9,249 nucleotides of DNA from BRH-c54 sp036567945 (GCA_036567945.1 DATCTM010000036.1:1-9249); one strand, 5' to 3'; shown: positions 1-7,950, counted from the stretch's first letter. The notes: generated by a model not told the origin, from the letters alone. Translations and numbers: made by a program.

Positions 1-43
1 ACTTCTCATATACTGCCTTAATCATTTCAATGTCGAATGCCAT
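1..43 (-). CDS. Probable aconitate hydratase, N-terminal fragment (runs off left edge)
   Basis: Only the first 14 codons are present, reading MAFDIEMIKAVYEK from an ATG whose complement is CAT at 41-43. This start closely resembles, from memory, the N-terminus of the aconitases of Bacteroidota, which begin M(A/V)FDIEMIKKVY. That enzyme interconverts citrate and isocitrate in the TCA cycle, using a [4Fe-4S] cluster in the cytoplasm. The catalytic residues lie outside the window, so the call rests on the N-terminal match alone. The gene points the same way as the symporter upstream of it but is separated by about 275 bases, so it probably has its own promoter. No Shine-Dalgarno sequence precedes the start, as is normal in this phylum. 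Confidence 0.55.
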   Translation of the reverse strand, partial: MAFDIEMIKAVYEK

Positions 44-195
44 GATACGTTAGTTTTTAATTTATAAATGAATAAAATACTTGTAAAATGAAGCTTGAAG
101 TGAATAAATGCTCTTGCCAACGCCAACTTAACCCATGATGGATATTCCAACTCTTTTGCTTTCTTGCTGCGAATTTACGATTTTTTGATTGCTTA

Positions 196-203
196 CAAAA
201 ATA
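196..203 (-). promoter_or_regulatory. Possible -7 promoter element for the aconitase gene
   Basis: Read on the minus strand, this is TATTTTTG, which matches the Bacteroidota -7 consensus TAnnTTTG. It is the only such match I found in this gap on that strand, and it lies about 150 bases upstream of the aconitase start. No TTG or TTTG is seen at the expected -33 distance. The 5-base loop and arms of the inverted repeat at 210-228 occupy that place instead, so this promoter may need an activator, or it may be a chance match. Confidence 0.3.
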
Positions 204-209
204 TCTTTT

Positions 210-228
210 AGAAAGTTTAACACTTTCT
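210..228. repeat. Perfect 7-bp inverted repeat with 5-base spacer
   Basis: The arms AGAAAGT (210-216) and ACTTTCT (222-228) are exact reverse complements separated by TTAAC. On the minus strand it lies just upstream of the TATTTTTG element, where a -33 box would be, so a protein-binding site is possible. It could also be a weak stem-loop downstream of the symporter, but the stem is AT-rich and is not followed directly by a T-run, so it is a poor terminator candidate. Confidence 0.4.
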
Positions 229-262
229 GATAAATATTTAATTAGAGCCAATTTTGTTTAAA

Positions 263-290
263 CTTTATAACCTTGAAGTTCCTTTATAAC
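263..290. repeat. Two direct copies of a 9-base motif
   Basis: CTTTATAAC occurs at 263-271 and again at 282-290, with starts 19 bases apart. The motif is AT-rich, so chance is a real possibility. No function is assigned. Confidence 0.25.
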
Positions 291-318
291 TCAAATAAAA
301 AGCTATAAACTGAAAAAA

Positions 319-1761
319 CTAAGTTGTTGTTCTAATGTTTTTAGTTAACATTGAAACGAGAATAAAAACAAACAAAGAGGCTGTAATTCCAAAAATATTT
401 GCATCTAAATCGAAAGGTAGAGCTGTTTTATTATAGGCCAACACCACAGTTGTTGTACCTCCGGCAATCATGGAGCACAGTGCTGCAGTACTGTTGTTTA
501 ATCTAAAAAACATACCCGCCACTAAGGGAACTAACAAGCCTGAAACCATAAAGCCATAAGCATACAACATCAAATCTAACACATTTTCCATAGTTGAAGC
601 TAGAAGAATGGCAAAAACACCCATAAACAAAGTAAGTAACTGTGTTATTCTCAGTACTTGCGAATGATTTTCAAGTTTAGGAAAAAATTTCTGTAAAATA
701 TCTGTCAATAAATTTCCTGAAGAAGCCATGAGGCAACTGTCCGCTGTAGAAAGGATAGCTGAAAAATAGACTGAAAGCATAACTCCCATCAAACCAATAG
801 GTAATATTTCTCTCAACAACAGCGGCAAGCCTAACTCTGCATCCATTCCTTCTGAACTAGCATACCCCAATTCTGCAAACATTCCCTGATCAGCAGCAAC
901 CCTAGCAAATAACCCCAACAAAACTCCCATAAAAGCCATAACAGGCCATTCAAAAAGTCCTGCAATAAACCAAGCTTTTTTTGCTCCTTTCTCACTCTTG
1001 CTAGCATAAATCCTTTGATATAACGTCATGCCCACAAACCAAATTGGAATAATGGTTACTGCCCATTTGACTAACATTTGCCACGAAACGTTAGTAAGCG
1101 ACATAAAATCAGGGTGAACAGTTTTGCTAATTTCATCCCATCCACCAACAGCGTGGTAAGAAAGCGGAATCCCAACTAATGACAATCCTAATATTAAAAC
1201 AATCCATTGAACAGTATCGGTATATATAACTGCAGACATTCCACCCATCACAGTATAAAGAATTGTTACGATTCCCATCACCAATAAGGCTGTTTGAATA
1301 TCCAAACCGACAAATGAAGAAGAAGCCAATTTAGCACCTGCTAGAATTTGTGAACCAGTAAAACCTAAATAACCAATAGCAGAAATAATTCCTGCCATCA
1401 ATGCCACTTTACCATTGTAATAATGTCCAAATAATTGAGGAAAAGTAGTCAATTTACTATCTTTTCCCAATTGATATACTTTTGGAATTAGAAATACTGC
1501 ACTCACCCAAGCACCAATTAATCCTGTAAACAACATCCAAGAACCGGATAAGCCCATCATAAAGCCCAAACCTCCCAATCCAATAGAAAACCCACCACCA
1601 ACATCTGTCGCCACAACTGATAGACCAATATGCCAGCTGCTCATGTTACGTCCGCTTACAAAAAAGTCTTCCGTGGTTTTGTTTTTACGCAAAAAATAAA
1701 AGCCCATGCCTAATAAACCAAGCATATAAACTATAAAAACAGTTAAATCTACAATGTGCAT
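319..1761 (-). CDS. Sodium:solute symporter (SSS family), substrate unknown
   Basis: This 480-residue inner-membrane protein is predicted to import a small solute using the sodium gradient. Its length and its many hydrophobic segments (about 12 to 13) fit the SSS family (PutP, PanF, SGLT). Motifs seen: ATD at 51-53, matching the position of the sodium-linked Asp55 of PutP, followed by a Gly-rich segment to about residue 73; the family signature GGMSAVIYTDTVQ at 173-185; the YQRIYASKSEKGAKKA loop near 248-263; and LSTADS at 337-342, whose Ser338/Thr339 correspond to the sodium-binding Ser340/Thr341 of PutP. Sodium coupling is therefore probably intact. The substrate cannot be told from sequence; sugars, amino acids and carboxylates are all possible. 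The gene is divergent from the efflux operon and has its own promoter at 1887-1856. The ATG at 1761 is chosen because it precedes the first membrane segment directly. Confidence 0.93.
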   Translation of the reverse strand: MHIVDLTVFIVYMLGLLGMGFYFLRKNKTTEDFFVSGRNMSSWHIGLSVVATDVGGGFSIGLGGLGFMMGLSGSWMLFTGLIGAWVSAVFLIPKVYQLGKDSKLTTFPQLFGHYYNGKVALMAGIISAIGYLGFTGSQILAGAKLASSSFVGLDIQTALLVMGIVTILYTVMGGMSAVIYTDTVQWIVLILGLSLVGIPLSYHAVGGWDEISKTVHPDFMSLTNVSWQMLVKWAVTIIPIWFVGMTLYQRIYASKSEKGAKKAWFIAGLFEWPVMAFMGVLLGLFARVAADQGMFAELGYASSEGMDAELGLPLLLREILPIGLMGVMLSVYFSAILSTADSCLMASSGNLLTDILQKFFPKLENHSQVLRITQLLTLFMGVFAILLASTMENVLDLMLYAYGFMVSGLLVPLVAGMFFRLNNSTAALCSMIAGGTTTVVLAYNKTALPFDLDANIFGITASLFVFILVSMLTKNIRTTT

Positions 1762-1855
1762 CAGTAATTTGTTTTTGGATTAAAATTCAACAAGACATCA
1801 AGAATATAATTGAGAAAAAAGTAGAGAAATCAAATTCAATTATATCAATCATCAA

Positions 1856-1887
1856 CAAAAATAACTAATTAAGAAAGGGTGACCAAA
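1856..1887 (-). promoter_or_regulatory. Bacteroidota-type promoter for the symporter gene
   Basis: Reading leftward on the minus strand, TTTG (1887-1884) is followed after 20 bases by TATTTTTG (1863-1856). This fits the -33 TTTG / -7 TAnnTTTG pattern with its usual spacing of about 19 to 21 bases, used by the primary sigma factor of Bacteroidota. Transcription would start near 1850, giving a leader of about 90 bases ahead of the ATG at 1761. It is the best full promoter match in the window. Confidence 0.6.
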
Positions 1888-1973
1888 TTGAGTAAGGAAT
1901 AACCTTCAATTTATTTAATCAATGATAAACAACCTAAACGTTAAATCTTTTTAAAATTTACTGCTTTAAAAAA

Positions 1974-2004
1974 TACATGTACCTAAATTAGTTACATTTG
2001 TAAC
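1974..2004. promoter_or_regulatory. Putative MarR operator: two related palindromes over the efflux promoter
   Basis: Two palindromes share TACA/TGTA half-sites. One is TACATGTA (1974-1981, no spacer) and the other is GTTACATTTGTAAC (1991-2004), with 6-base arms and a 2-base centre. Their centres are 20 bases apart, about two helical turns, so two dimers could sit on the same face of the DNA. Between them CTAAATTAG (1983-1991) is also palindromic. The second palindrome fully covers the -7 element at 1993-2000, so binding there would block transcription. The natural candidate ligand is the MarR protein encoded just downstream, acting as its own repressor; this is inferred from position and symmetry. 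Confidence 0.5.
1993..2000 (+). promoter_or_regulatory. -7 promoter element of the efflux operon
   Basis: TACATTTG matches TAnnTTTG exactly and would start transcription near 2007, leaving a leader of about 20 bases before the ATG at 2029. I see no TTG at the expected -33 position (around 1970-1973, which is A-rich), so basal strength may be low. The element sits inside the GTTACATTTGTAAC palindrome, which suggests repression. Confidence 0.5.
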
Positions 2005-2028
2005 CTTTTTAAACTACTAAATAAATTA

Positions 2029-2499
2029 ATGATTAATCAGAATATATATGGATATGAAATGGCTCGTATTTCGGAGGTGTATCTAAGTACTTTGTCATCT
2101 ATTATGAAGCCTTTTGGCATTGAAAGGTATTTTGCTCCATTGCTCTTTTTATGTGAAAATAGTGGAAAGGTTACCCAAAAAGATTTAGCCGAAGCATTAA
2201 AAAGAGACAAAGTTTCTACTATGCGAATGGTAGATTATTTAAGCGAAAAAGGCTTATTGACAAGAACACCTGATTGCAACGACAGAAGATGTCAGATTTT
2301 AGAGGTTACTGATAAAGCATTGGAACTGCTTCCTAAAATTAAAGAGGGAGTACAACAAACCAATGATTTGTTGTTTAAAGATTTTACCGAAGAAGAAAAA
2401 GTAAGTTTTAAAAAAAGTATGGATAAACTATTCACAACCATAGGTAGTTTACCCGAACCTGATTTTATAGTTAAAGCATATAAAAGAAACAATAAATAA
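2029..2499 (+). CDS. MarR-family transcriptional regulator of the efflux operon
   Basis: This 156-residue cytoplasmic protein has the usual MarR length and layout. Helices at the N-terminus and C-terminus (about 1-40 and 100-145) would form the dimer interface. Between them is a winged helix-turn-helix: TQKDLAEALKRD (49-60), a recognition helix beginning KVSTMRMVDYLSEKGLL (61-77), and a wing carrying the family's D-x-R motif as DRR (85-87), followed by EVTDKALEL. Proteins of this family usually repress an adjacent pump gene and let go of DNA when they bind a phenolic or other toxic ligand. Here it is the first gene of the operon, 3 bases ahead of the adaptor, and palindromes cover its promoter, so negative autoregulation is likely. 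The ligand is unknown. A second in-frame ATG at codon 11 is possible, but the first ATG suits the promoter. Confidence 0.9.
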   Translation: MINQNIYGYEMARISEVYLSTLSSIMKPFGIERYFAPLLFLCENSGKVTQKDLAEALKRDKVSTMRMVDYLSEKGLLTRTPDCNDRRCQILEVTDKALELLPKIKEGVQQTNDLLFKDFTEEEKVSFKKSMDKLFTTIGSLPEPDFIVKAYKRNNK

Positions 2500-2502
2500 A
2501 CG

Positions 2503-3534
2503 ATGATTAAAAAATTTAAAAACATAGCGATAGTTGCCCTAACAGCAATAATCTGGTCTTGTGGAGATGCCAAAAAAGACGCTCAACAAGGCCAGGGAAG
2601 CTTGCAAGTAAAAGGAATAAAAGTGGCTGCACAACCTTTTAATAGTGAAGTAAAAACCACAGCAACTATAATGGCTAATGAGCAAGTGGAATTGAAAGCT
2701 CCCATTGCAGGACAAGTGTTAGCCATTTATTTTGATGAAGGAGCTAACGTTAAAAAAGGACAACAACTCATCCGAATTGACGATCGCTCTTGGAGAGCTC
2801 AATTAGTGGGTGTAACCGCTGCGTTAGAGAATGCTCAAAAAGATTATGAACGTAAAAAACAATTGCTAGCGATTGAGGGTAGCAGTCAGGAAGAAGTTGA
2901 TAATGCTTTTTCTACTGTTGAGACGTTAAAATCTCAAGCAGAAGAATTAAAAGTTAACATTGATTTAGCCAATGTTAAAGCTCCTTTTTCAGGAAAGTTA
3001 GGTATGAGAAATTTTAGCGAAGGAACTTTTTTATCTCAAGGACAAGTAATTACTTCTCTTACAGCAATTGATAAGCTTAAGGTAGACTTTACCATGGCTC
3101 AAAACCATCAAAACAGTATAGCAATAGGTAAAAAAATAATGGTTCTAATTGAAAATGACACCTTAGAAGCTGAAATTTATGCTATTAGTCCTGTGGTTAG
3201 TGCAGATTCCAGAACGATAAATGTTAGGGCAATGCTAAAACAAAATGAAGAGAAAATGTATATGCCGGGCGTTTTTGCTGAAATTATTATTACTACCAAT
3301 TTTATTAATGATGCTTTATTAGTTCCAACACAAGCTATTGTTCCATCCATAACCGACCAAACTATTTATGTGGTAAAAGATGGAAAAGCACAGAAAAAAA
3401 TTGTTCAAATTGGCAACAGAACTAAAGATTTAGTTCATGTTACAGAAGGTTTGTCTGAAGGCGAAATAGTTTTAACAACAGGACTTTTACAAGTTAAAGA
3501 CGGAATGCCTGTTACTGTAGAATTAATAAACTAA
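2503..3534 (+). CDS. RND efflux periplasmic adaptor (membrane fusion protein), lipoprotein
   Basis: This 343-residue protein should bridge the inner-membrane pump and the outer-membrane channel (AcrA/MexA/HlyD family). A lipoprotein signal peptide ends in a lipobox IIWSC with Cys20 as the lipidated residue, so it is anchored by lipid, like AcrA. Domain order: first half of the lipoyl domain (about 64-93, with the APIAGQV and EGANVKKGQQL pattern); an alpha-hairpin (about 97-152), rich in Q, E and K; second lipoyl half (about 157-182, VKAPFSGKLG); a beta-barrel (about 190-260); and a membrane-proximal domain to the end, containing VPTQAIVP and GLSEGEIVLTTGL. The start lies 3 bases after the regulator stop and its own stop 10 bases before the pump, so the genes are probably translated from one message. 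No Shine-Dalgarno sequence is seen. Confidence 0.93.
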   Translation: MIKKFKNIAIVALTAIIWSCGDAKKDAQQGQGSLQVKGIKVAAQPFNSEVKTTATIMANEQVELKAPIAGQVLAIYFDEGANVKKGQQLIRIDDRSWRAQLVGVTAALENAQKDYERKKQLLAIEGSSQEEVDNAFSTVETLKSQAEELKVNIDLANVKAPFSGKLGMRNFSEGTFLSQGQVITSLTAIDKLKVDFTMAQNHQNSIAIGKKIMVLIENDTLEAEIYAISPVVSADSRTINVRAMLKQNEEKMYMPGVFAEIIITTNFINDALLVPTQAIVPSITDQTIYVVKDGKAQKKIVQIGNRTKDLVHVTEGLSEGEIVLTTGLLQVKDGMPVTVELIN

Positions 3535-3544
3535 AAGTAATCCG

Positions 3545-6500
3545 ATGACATTATCAGATATAAGTATAAAAAGACCTGTTTTAGCATCTGTTTTTGCTAT
3601 CATCATTGTGATTTTAGGAATAGTAGGCTATTTGTCACTGGGTGTGAGAGAATATCCTAGTGTTGACCCACCTGTTGTTACGGTTACTACCAATTATGTT
3701 GGAGCTAATGCAGAAATTATCGAATCTCAGATTACAGAACCCCTTGAAGAACAAATAAATAGTATTGATGGAATTAAAACACTAAGCTCCAATAGTACAG
3801 ATGGCAGAAGCACCATTACCATTGAGTTTTTACCCGAAATGGATTTGAATAATGCTGCCAATGATGTACGAGACAAAGTATCTCAGGCAGTTAGAAATTT
3901 ACCACCAGATGCTGACCCTCCCATTGTAAACAAAGCCGATGCTAATGCTGAAACCATTTTATCCATTACTGTACAGAGTGAGAAAAGAGGTTTATTGGAG
4001 CTTTCTCAAATTGGAAATAATATTTTTAAAGAGCGTTTGCAAACTGTTCCGGGAGTGAGCAGCATCAGAATTTGGGGAGAGAAAAAATATGCCATGCGTT
4101 TGGAATTAGACCCAAGCAAGATGCGCGATTATAATGTTACTCCAATTGATATTAAAGATGCGTTAAGCAAACAAAATATCGAATTACCTTCGGGGAGAGT
4201 AGAAGGTGCAGAAACAGAATTAACCGTTAGAACTATCGGAAGGCTTTATACGGTAGGTGAGTTTGAAGATTTAATCATCAAAGAAGAAAACAATACCTTA
4301 ATAAGGTTAAAAGATGTTGGCTCTGCCCGATTAGGAGCTGAAGCAGAAAGAACATTGTTGAGAGGAAATGGCGTTATACCCATGGTGGGAATTGCTTTGC
4401 AACCTCAGCCCGGTTCTAACTATGTAGAAATTGTTGATGAAGCTTTTCGTAGGTTAGAAATTATGAAAAAAGACTTGCCTGAGGATATCCAATTAAATGT
4501 GGCATTAGACAAAACGGTTTCTATCAGAAAAGCCATAAGTGAAGTGAAATCTACCATAGTATTAGCTTTTATTTTGGTATTGATGGTTATTTTCTTTTTC
4601 TTAAGGAACTGGCGGACTACCCTAATTCCTATCGTTTTAATCCCAATTGCATTACTAGGAAGTTTTGGTTTTTTATATGCTGCTGGCTTTTCTATTAACG
4701 TACTTTCATTACTAGGTTTAGTCTTAGCAACAGGTTTGGTGGTAGATGATGCCATCGTGGTAATGGAAAATATTTATACTAAAATTGAAGATGGTATGCA
4801 CCCTATGAAAGCTGCTTTTCAGGGATCAAGGGAAGTATTTTTTGCTGTTTTAGCCACCTCCATCACCTTAGTTTGTGTGTTTTTACCTATTTTCTTTATG
4901 CCGGGTTTAACAGGTGAATTGTTCCGAGAGTTTGCCATGGTAGTTGTTGGAGCTATTGTCATTTCTACTTTTATTACGCTCTCGCTAACACCAATGATGA
5001 GTTCTAGAATGTTAAAGAAAAGCAAACGAGAAAATGCCTTGATGCGTGCTTTCGGTAAAATAGTAAATGTGAGTACTGAAAAATATATCGCTTCTTTAGC
5101 CAAGTTTATGGATAAAAGATGGTTAGCATTTCCTGTTTTTTTAGTGATGTTAGCCAGCATTTTCTTTATTGGTTCACAACTACAATCGGAATTAGCTCCA
5201 ATGGAAGATAAAAGTCAGTTGCGTATTGTTTCTACTGCTCCGGAAGGAACTTCCTATGAAGCAATGGATGCTTATCAATATGAGTTAATGAAAATTATGG
5301 ATACCATTCCTGAGAAAGCATTTTTATTAGGTGTTACTTCACCAACTTTTAGAGCTTCAACAGCTGCCAACTCTGCTTTTATAAGAATCACATTGGTAGA
5401 ACCTTCCGAAAGAAAAAAATCTCAAGCTCAATTGGCAGGAGAAATTAATCAAATCTTAAAAAATCACACCTTCGCTAAGTCATTTGTTATTCAAGATCCA
5501 ACCATACAAACCAGTGGTGGCGGATTTAATAAATTGCCTGTTCAGTTTATTTTACAAGCTCCCGACTTAGAAAGACTAAAGGCTGCTTTGCCTGTTTTCA
5601 TGGACAGTGTCCAAAATAGCCCTGTTTTCTCTATGTCGCAAGTGGATTTGAAATTTAATAAACCGGAAATTAAAGTAAGCATCAATAGAAATAAAGCTGC
5701 TTTAATGGGAGTGACCATAGCTGATATTGCTCAAACCTTGCAAACATTTTTAAATGAAGAAAGATTAGGTTATTTCATTAAAGATGGGAAACAGTATTTT
5801 GTACTTTCGGAAGCTAAAAAAGACAAAAAAGATGAGCCTTTAGATTTGCACAACATTACTGTTCGTAATAAAAACGGTGAAATGGTTACTCTTGATAATT
5901 TAGTAGATATTGAATTAACTAGTCGTCCGCCATCATTATTAAGGTACAACCGTTATACTTCAGCTACTGTAGAAGCCGACTTAGCTCCGGGTTTTGCCTT
6001 GGGCGATGGAATTGATGAAATGCGAAGAATTGCTTCAGTGGTTTTAGATGAATCTTTTAGTACTGAATTAGCCGGTACTGCTTCCGATTTTGCTCAGAGT
6101 TCCAACAGTACACTCATCATTTTTGTTTTTGCATTAATTTTAGTTTACCTAACATTAGCGGCTCAATTTGAAAGCTTTAGAGACCCGCTAACTATTATGC
6201 TTACCGTTCCGTTAGCTTTGGCAGGTGCTGTTTTAACCTTATGGGTTTTCGGGCAAACTATCAATATTTTTAGTCAGATTGGAATGATTGTGTTGGTTGG
6301 GATTGTTACCAAAAACGGAATTTTAATTGTAGAATTTGCCAATCAGAAAAGAGATGCTGGAATGTCATTAAAACAAGCTGCTTTTGAAGCGGCATCACAA
6401 CGTTTCAGACCTATTTTAATGACAAGTTTATCCACCGTATTAGGAGCTTTACCAATTGCTTTGGCGTTGGGAGATTCCTCTACAAGTAGAATTCCTATGG

Positions 6501-6622
6501 GATTGGCAATTATTGGAGGCTTACTTTTATCGTTGGTATTAACATTATATGTAATTCCTGCTTTGTATACATACATAGCAAGTAAAGAGAATAAAATTAT
6601 AGATGAAAAAGATTTTCAATAA
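3545..6622 (+). CDS. RND multidrug efflux pump, HAE1 (AcrB/MexB-like) inner-membrane subunit
   Basis: This 1025-residue proton-driven pump would export hydrophobic or amphiphilic toxic compounds from the inner membrane and periplasm as a trimer. The length and the duplicated layout (TM1 at about 11-32, a large periplasmic loop, six membrane segments, then a repeat) match HAE1 transporters. The proton-relay residues are present: Asp401 and Asp402 in GLVVDDAIVVMEN, equivalent to AcrB Asp407/408, and Lys923 in VTKNGIL, equivalent to Lys940. Other typical stretches are DPPVVTVTTNYVGANAE (from residue 41) and ANDVRDKVSQA. The segment matching the AcrB switch loop reads GVTSPTFRAST (596-606) and lacks AcrB's Gly-Phe-Gly-Phe, so substrate handling may differ. 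The gene is flanked by its adaptor (10-base gap) and channel (5-base gap). The substrate range is unknown. Confidence 0.96.
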   Translation: MTLSDISIKRPVLASVFAIIIVILGIVGYLSLGVREYPSVDPPVVTVTTNYVGANAEIIESQITEPLEEQINSIDGIKTLSSNSTDGRSTITIEFLPEMDLNNAANDVRDKVSQAVRNLPPDADPPIVNKADANAETILSITVQSEKRGLLELSQIGNNIFKERLQTVPGVSSIRIWGEKKYAMRLELDPSKMRDYNVTPIDIKDALSKQNIELPSGRVEGAETELTVRTIGRLYTVGEFEDLIIKEENNTLIRLKDVGSARLGAEAERTLLRGNGVIPMVGIALQPQPGSNYVEIVDEAFRRLEIMKKDLPEDIQLNVALDKTVSIRKAISEVKSTIVLAFILVLMVIFFFLRNWRTTLIPIVLIPIALLGSFGFLYAAGFSINVLSLLGLVLATGLVVDDAIVVMENIYTKIEDGMHPMKAAFQGSREVFFAVLATSITLVCVFLPIFFMPGLTGELFREFAMVVVGAIVISTFITLSLTPMMSSRMLKKSKRENALMRAFGKIVNVSTEKYIASLAKFMDKRWLAFPVFLVMLASIFFIGSQLQSELAPMEDKSQLRIVSTAPEGTSYEAMDAYQYELMKIMDTIPEKAFLLGVTSPTFRASTAANSAFIRITLVEPSERKKSQAQLAGEINQILKNHTFAKSFVIQDPTIQTSGGGFNKLPVQFILQAPDLERLKAALPVFMDSVQNSPVFSMSQVDLKFNKPEIKVSINRNKAALMGVTIADIAQTLQTFLNEERLGYFIKDGKQYFVLSEAKKDKKDEPLDLHNITVRNKNGEMVTLDNLVDIELTSRPPSLLRYNRYTSATVEADLAPGFALGDGIDEMRRIASVVLDESFSTELAGTASDFAQSSNSTLIIFVFALILVYLTLAAQFESFRDPLTIMLTVPLALAGAVLTLWVFGQTINIFSQIGMIVLVGIVTKNGILIVEFANQKRDAGMSLKQAAFEAASQRFRPILMTSLSTVLGALPIALALGDSSTSRIPMGLAIIGGLLLSLVLTLYVIPALYTYIASKENKIIDEKDFQ

Positions 6623-6627
6623 TTGAG

Positions 6628-7950
6628 ATGAAGAAATTTTTAAATAAAAATAGTTTAGTTGTTGTATTGATTGGCTTTAGCTCTTTAGCAAATGCACAAA
6701 CATTGCAAGAGTTGATAAATGTGGCGTTGGCTAACAATTATCAAATAAGAATATTGAAAAACGAAGCTCAAGTTGCGGCTAATAACAACACGGTGGGCAA
6801 TGCCGGGCAATTACCAACAGTTAGTTTGGATGGTGCCTATTCCACTTCTTTTAACAATACCCGACAAGAGTTTGCCGATGGGTCGGTAAGAGAAGGAGAT
6901 AATGCTAAAAACACTAATGTAAATTTATCTGTTTTAGCTAATTGGACCATTTTTAATGGGTTTAGTGTGTATGCAAAAAAAAATCAGTTAGGTTATTTAG
7001 AACAATTAGGAGAACTCAATTCTAAATTTTATATAGAACAAACCGTTTCTGATATTGTTATGGTTTATCATCAATTAGTTTATGAAACACAATTGTTAAA
7101 ACACTACCAACAGACGCTTAATATTTCTCGTTTTAGATTAAATTTAGAACAAAAAAGAAAAGAAATTGGCTCAAGTACCGCTATGGCTTTCGGACAAGCA
7201 TTAGTAGATTACCAAACTGACAGTATTATGTTATTGAATCAACAAAATACTATTAAAAACCTTGAAATTGAATTGAACAGAATTTTAAGTAATGATTTAG
7301 AAAAAGAACTTATTATTTCTGATGAAGACTTTACTTTATTACCAATTCCTGCCAAAGAAGAACTTTCTAAAATGGTAGAAAACAGTAATAATCAATTAGA
7401 GCAACAACGTCTGCAAGAGTTAATTGCTGAAACAGAGTTACGTATCTCCAAAGCCAATCGCTACCCTAAAATAGATTTGTTTGCCGGTTATCAGTATTCA
7501 AAAACTTTTTCTGAGGTAGGTTTTTTTAGCTCTAATCAAAACTATGGACCAACTGTTGGCATAAGTGTAAGTTTTAATTTGTTTAATGGCGGAGCAGTAA
7601 CCCGAGAGATTAAAAACACTAAAATTTTTACCGAAAATTCCCAATTAATCAAACAAGATGTTACTCAAAACATTAATGCTGATGTATTAAAACTTTATAA
7701 CGAACATATTTCTTTAAGCGAAAGAATAACGTTGGCAAAAAGCAATGTAGCTACCATGCAAAAAGTGTATGAAACCGCTTCAGAACAATTAAAAAAAGGA
7801 GCTATAAATGGTTATGATTTTCGTCTAACACAATTAACTTTACTAAATAGCGAACTGACATTAATGCAACTGCAGTTGGCTTCAAAAGCCATAGAAATTA
7901 GCCTAAACAGACTTTCAGGAACGGTGTTAAGTGCGTATATGGATTTATAA
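6628..7950 (+). CDS. TolC-family outer-membrane efflux channel
   Basis: This 440-residue protein has a clear signal peptide: KK near the start, a hydrophobic core LVVVLIGFSSL, and a cleavage site ANA before Gln24. It shows the duplicated TolC/OEP architecture, with long Q-, N- and E-rich helices, LQELINVALANNYQIRILKNEA near the mature N-terminus, and a second repeat starting near RISKANRYPKIDLFAGYQY. Each repeat carries the beta-strand pairs of the outer-membrane barrel, for example VGISVSFNLFNGG. As a trimer it would be the exit duct for the adaptor and pump encoded just upstream; the 5-base gap supports co-expression. An A9 run at 6975-6983 lies inside the coding region and could be prone to slippage. 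The frame is intact here. Confidence 0.93.
   Translation: MKKFLNKNSLVVVLIGFSSLANAQTLQELINVALANNYQIRILKNEAQVAANNNTVGNAGQLPTVSLDGAYSTSFNNTRQEFADGSVREGDNAKNTNVNLSVLANWTIFNGFSVYAKKNQLGYLEQLGELNSKFYIEQTVSDIVMVYHQLVYETQLLKHYQQTLNISRFRLNLEQKRKEIGSSTAMAFGQALVDYQTDSIMLLNQQNTIKNLEIELNRILSNDLEKELIISDEDFTLLPIPAKEELSKMVENSNNQLEQQRLQELIAETELRISKANRYPKIDLFAGYQYSKTFSEVGFFSSNQNYGPTVGISVSFNLFNGGAVTREIKNTKIFTENSQLIKQDVTQNINADVLKLYNEHISLSERITLAKSNVATMQKVYETASEQLKKGAINGYDFRLTQLTLLNSELTLMQLQLASKAIEISLNRLSGTVLSAYMDL

Larger units (their letters stand above)
44..318. other. Intergenic region without a credible gene
   Basis: This AT-rich stretch lies between the symporter stop and the aconitase start. It can be read as a 64-residue minus-strand frame, but that frame has no recognisable motif and unusual composition (many K, R, S, W and F), and I regard it as chance. 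What it does hold is a perfect inverted repeat (210-228), a TATTTTTG promoter element on the minus strand (203-196), and a 9-base direct repeat CTTTATAAC at 263-271 and 282-290. No strong terminator hairpin with a T-run is visible for the symporter transcript. Confidence 0.6.

Noticed and set aside
57..251. 64-residue open frame on the minus strand in the gap left of the symporter
   Set aside because: It has no recognisable motif, odd composition, no start signal, and it spans the palindrome and promoter-like element; it is most simply chance in AT-rich DNA.
1948..1972. 8-base inverted repeat TTTTTAAA / TTTAAAAA in the divergent control region
   Set aside because: It is made only of A and T in an AT-rich intergenic region, so it is expected by chance and would form a very weak stem.
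2292..2573. 93-residue minus-strand frame across the regulator/adaptor junction
   Set aside because: It is fully antisense to two confidently assigned genes and has no motif of its own; a shadow frame.
4420..5160. Two minus-strand frames of about 110 residues within the pump gene, and a third at 6343-6576
   Set aside because: They are antisense to conserved membrane segments of the pump; their Lys/Thr/Asn-rich sequence is the reverse reading of those codons.
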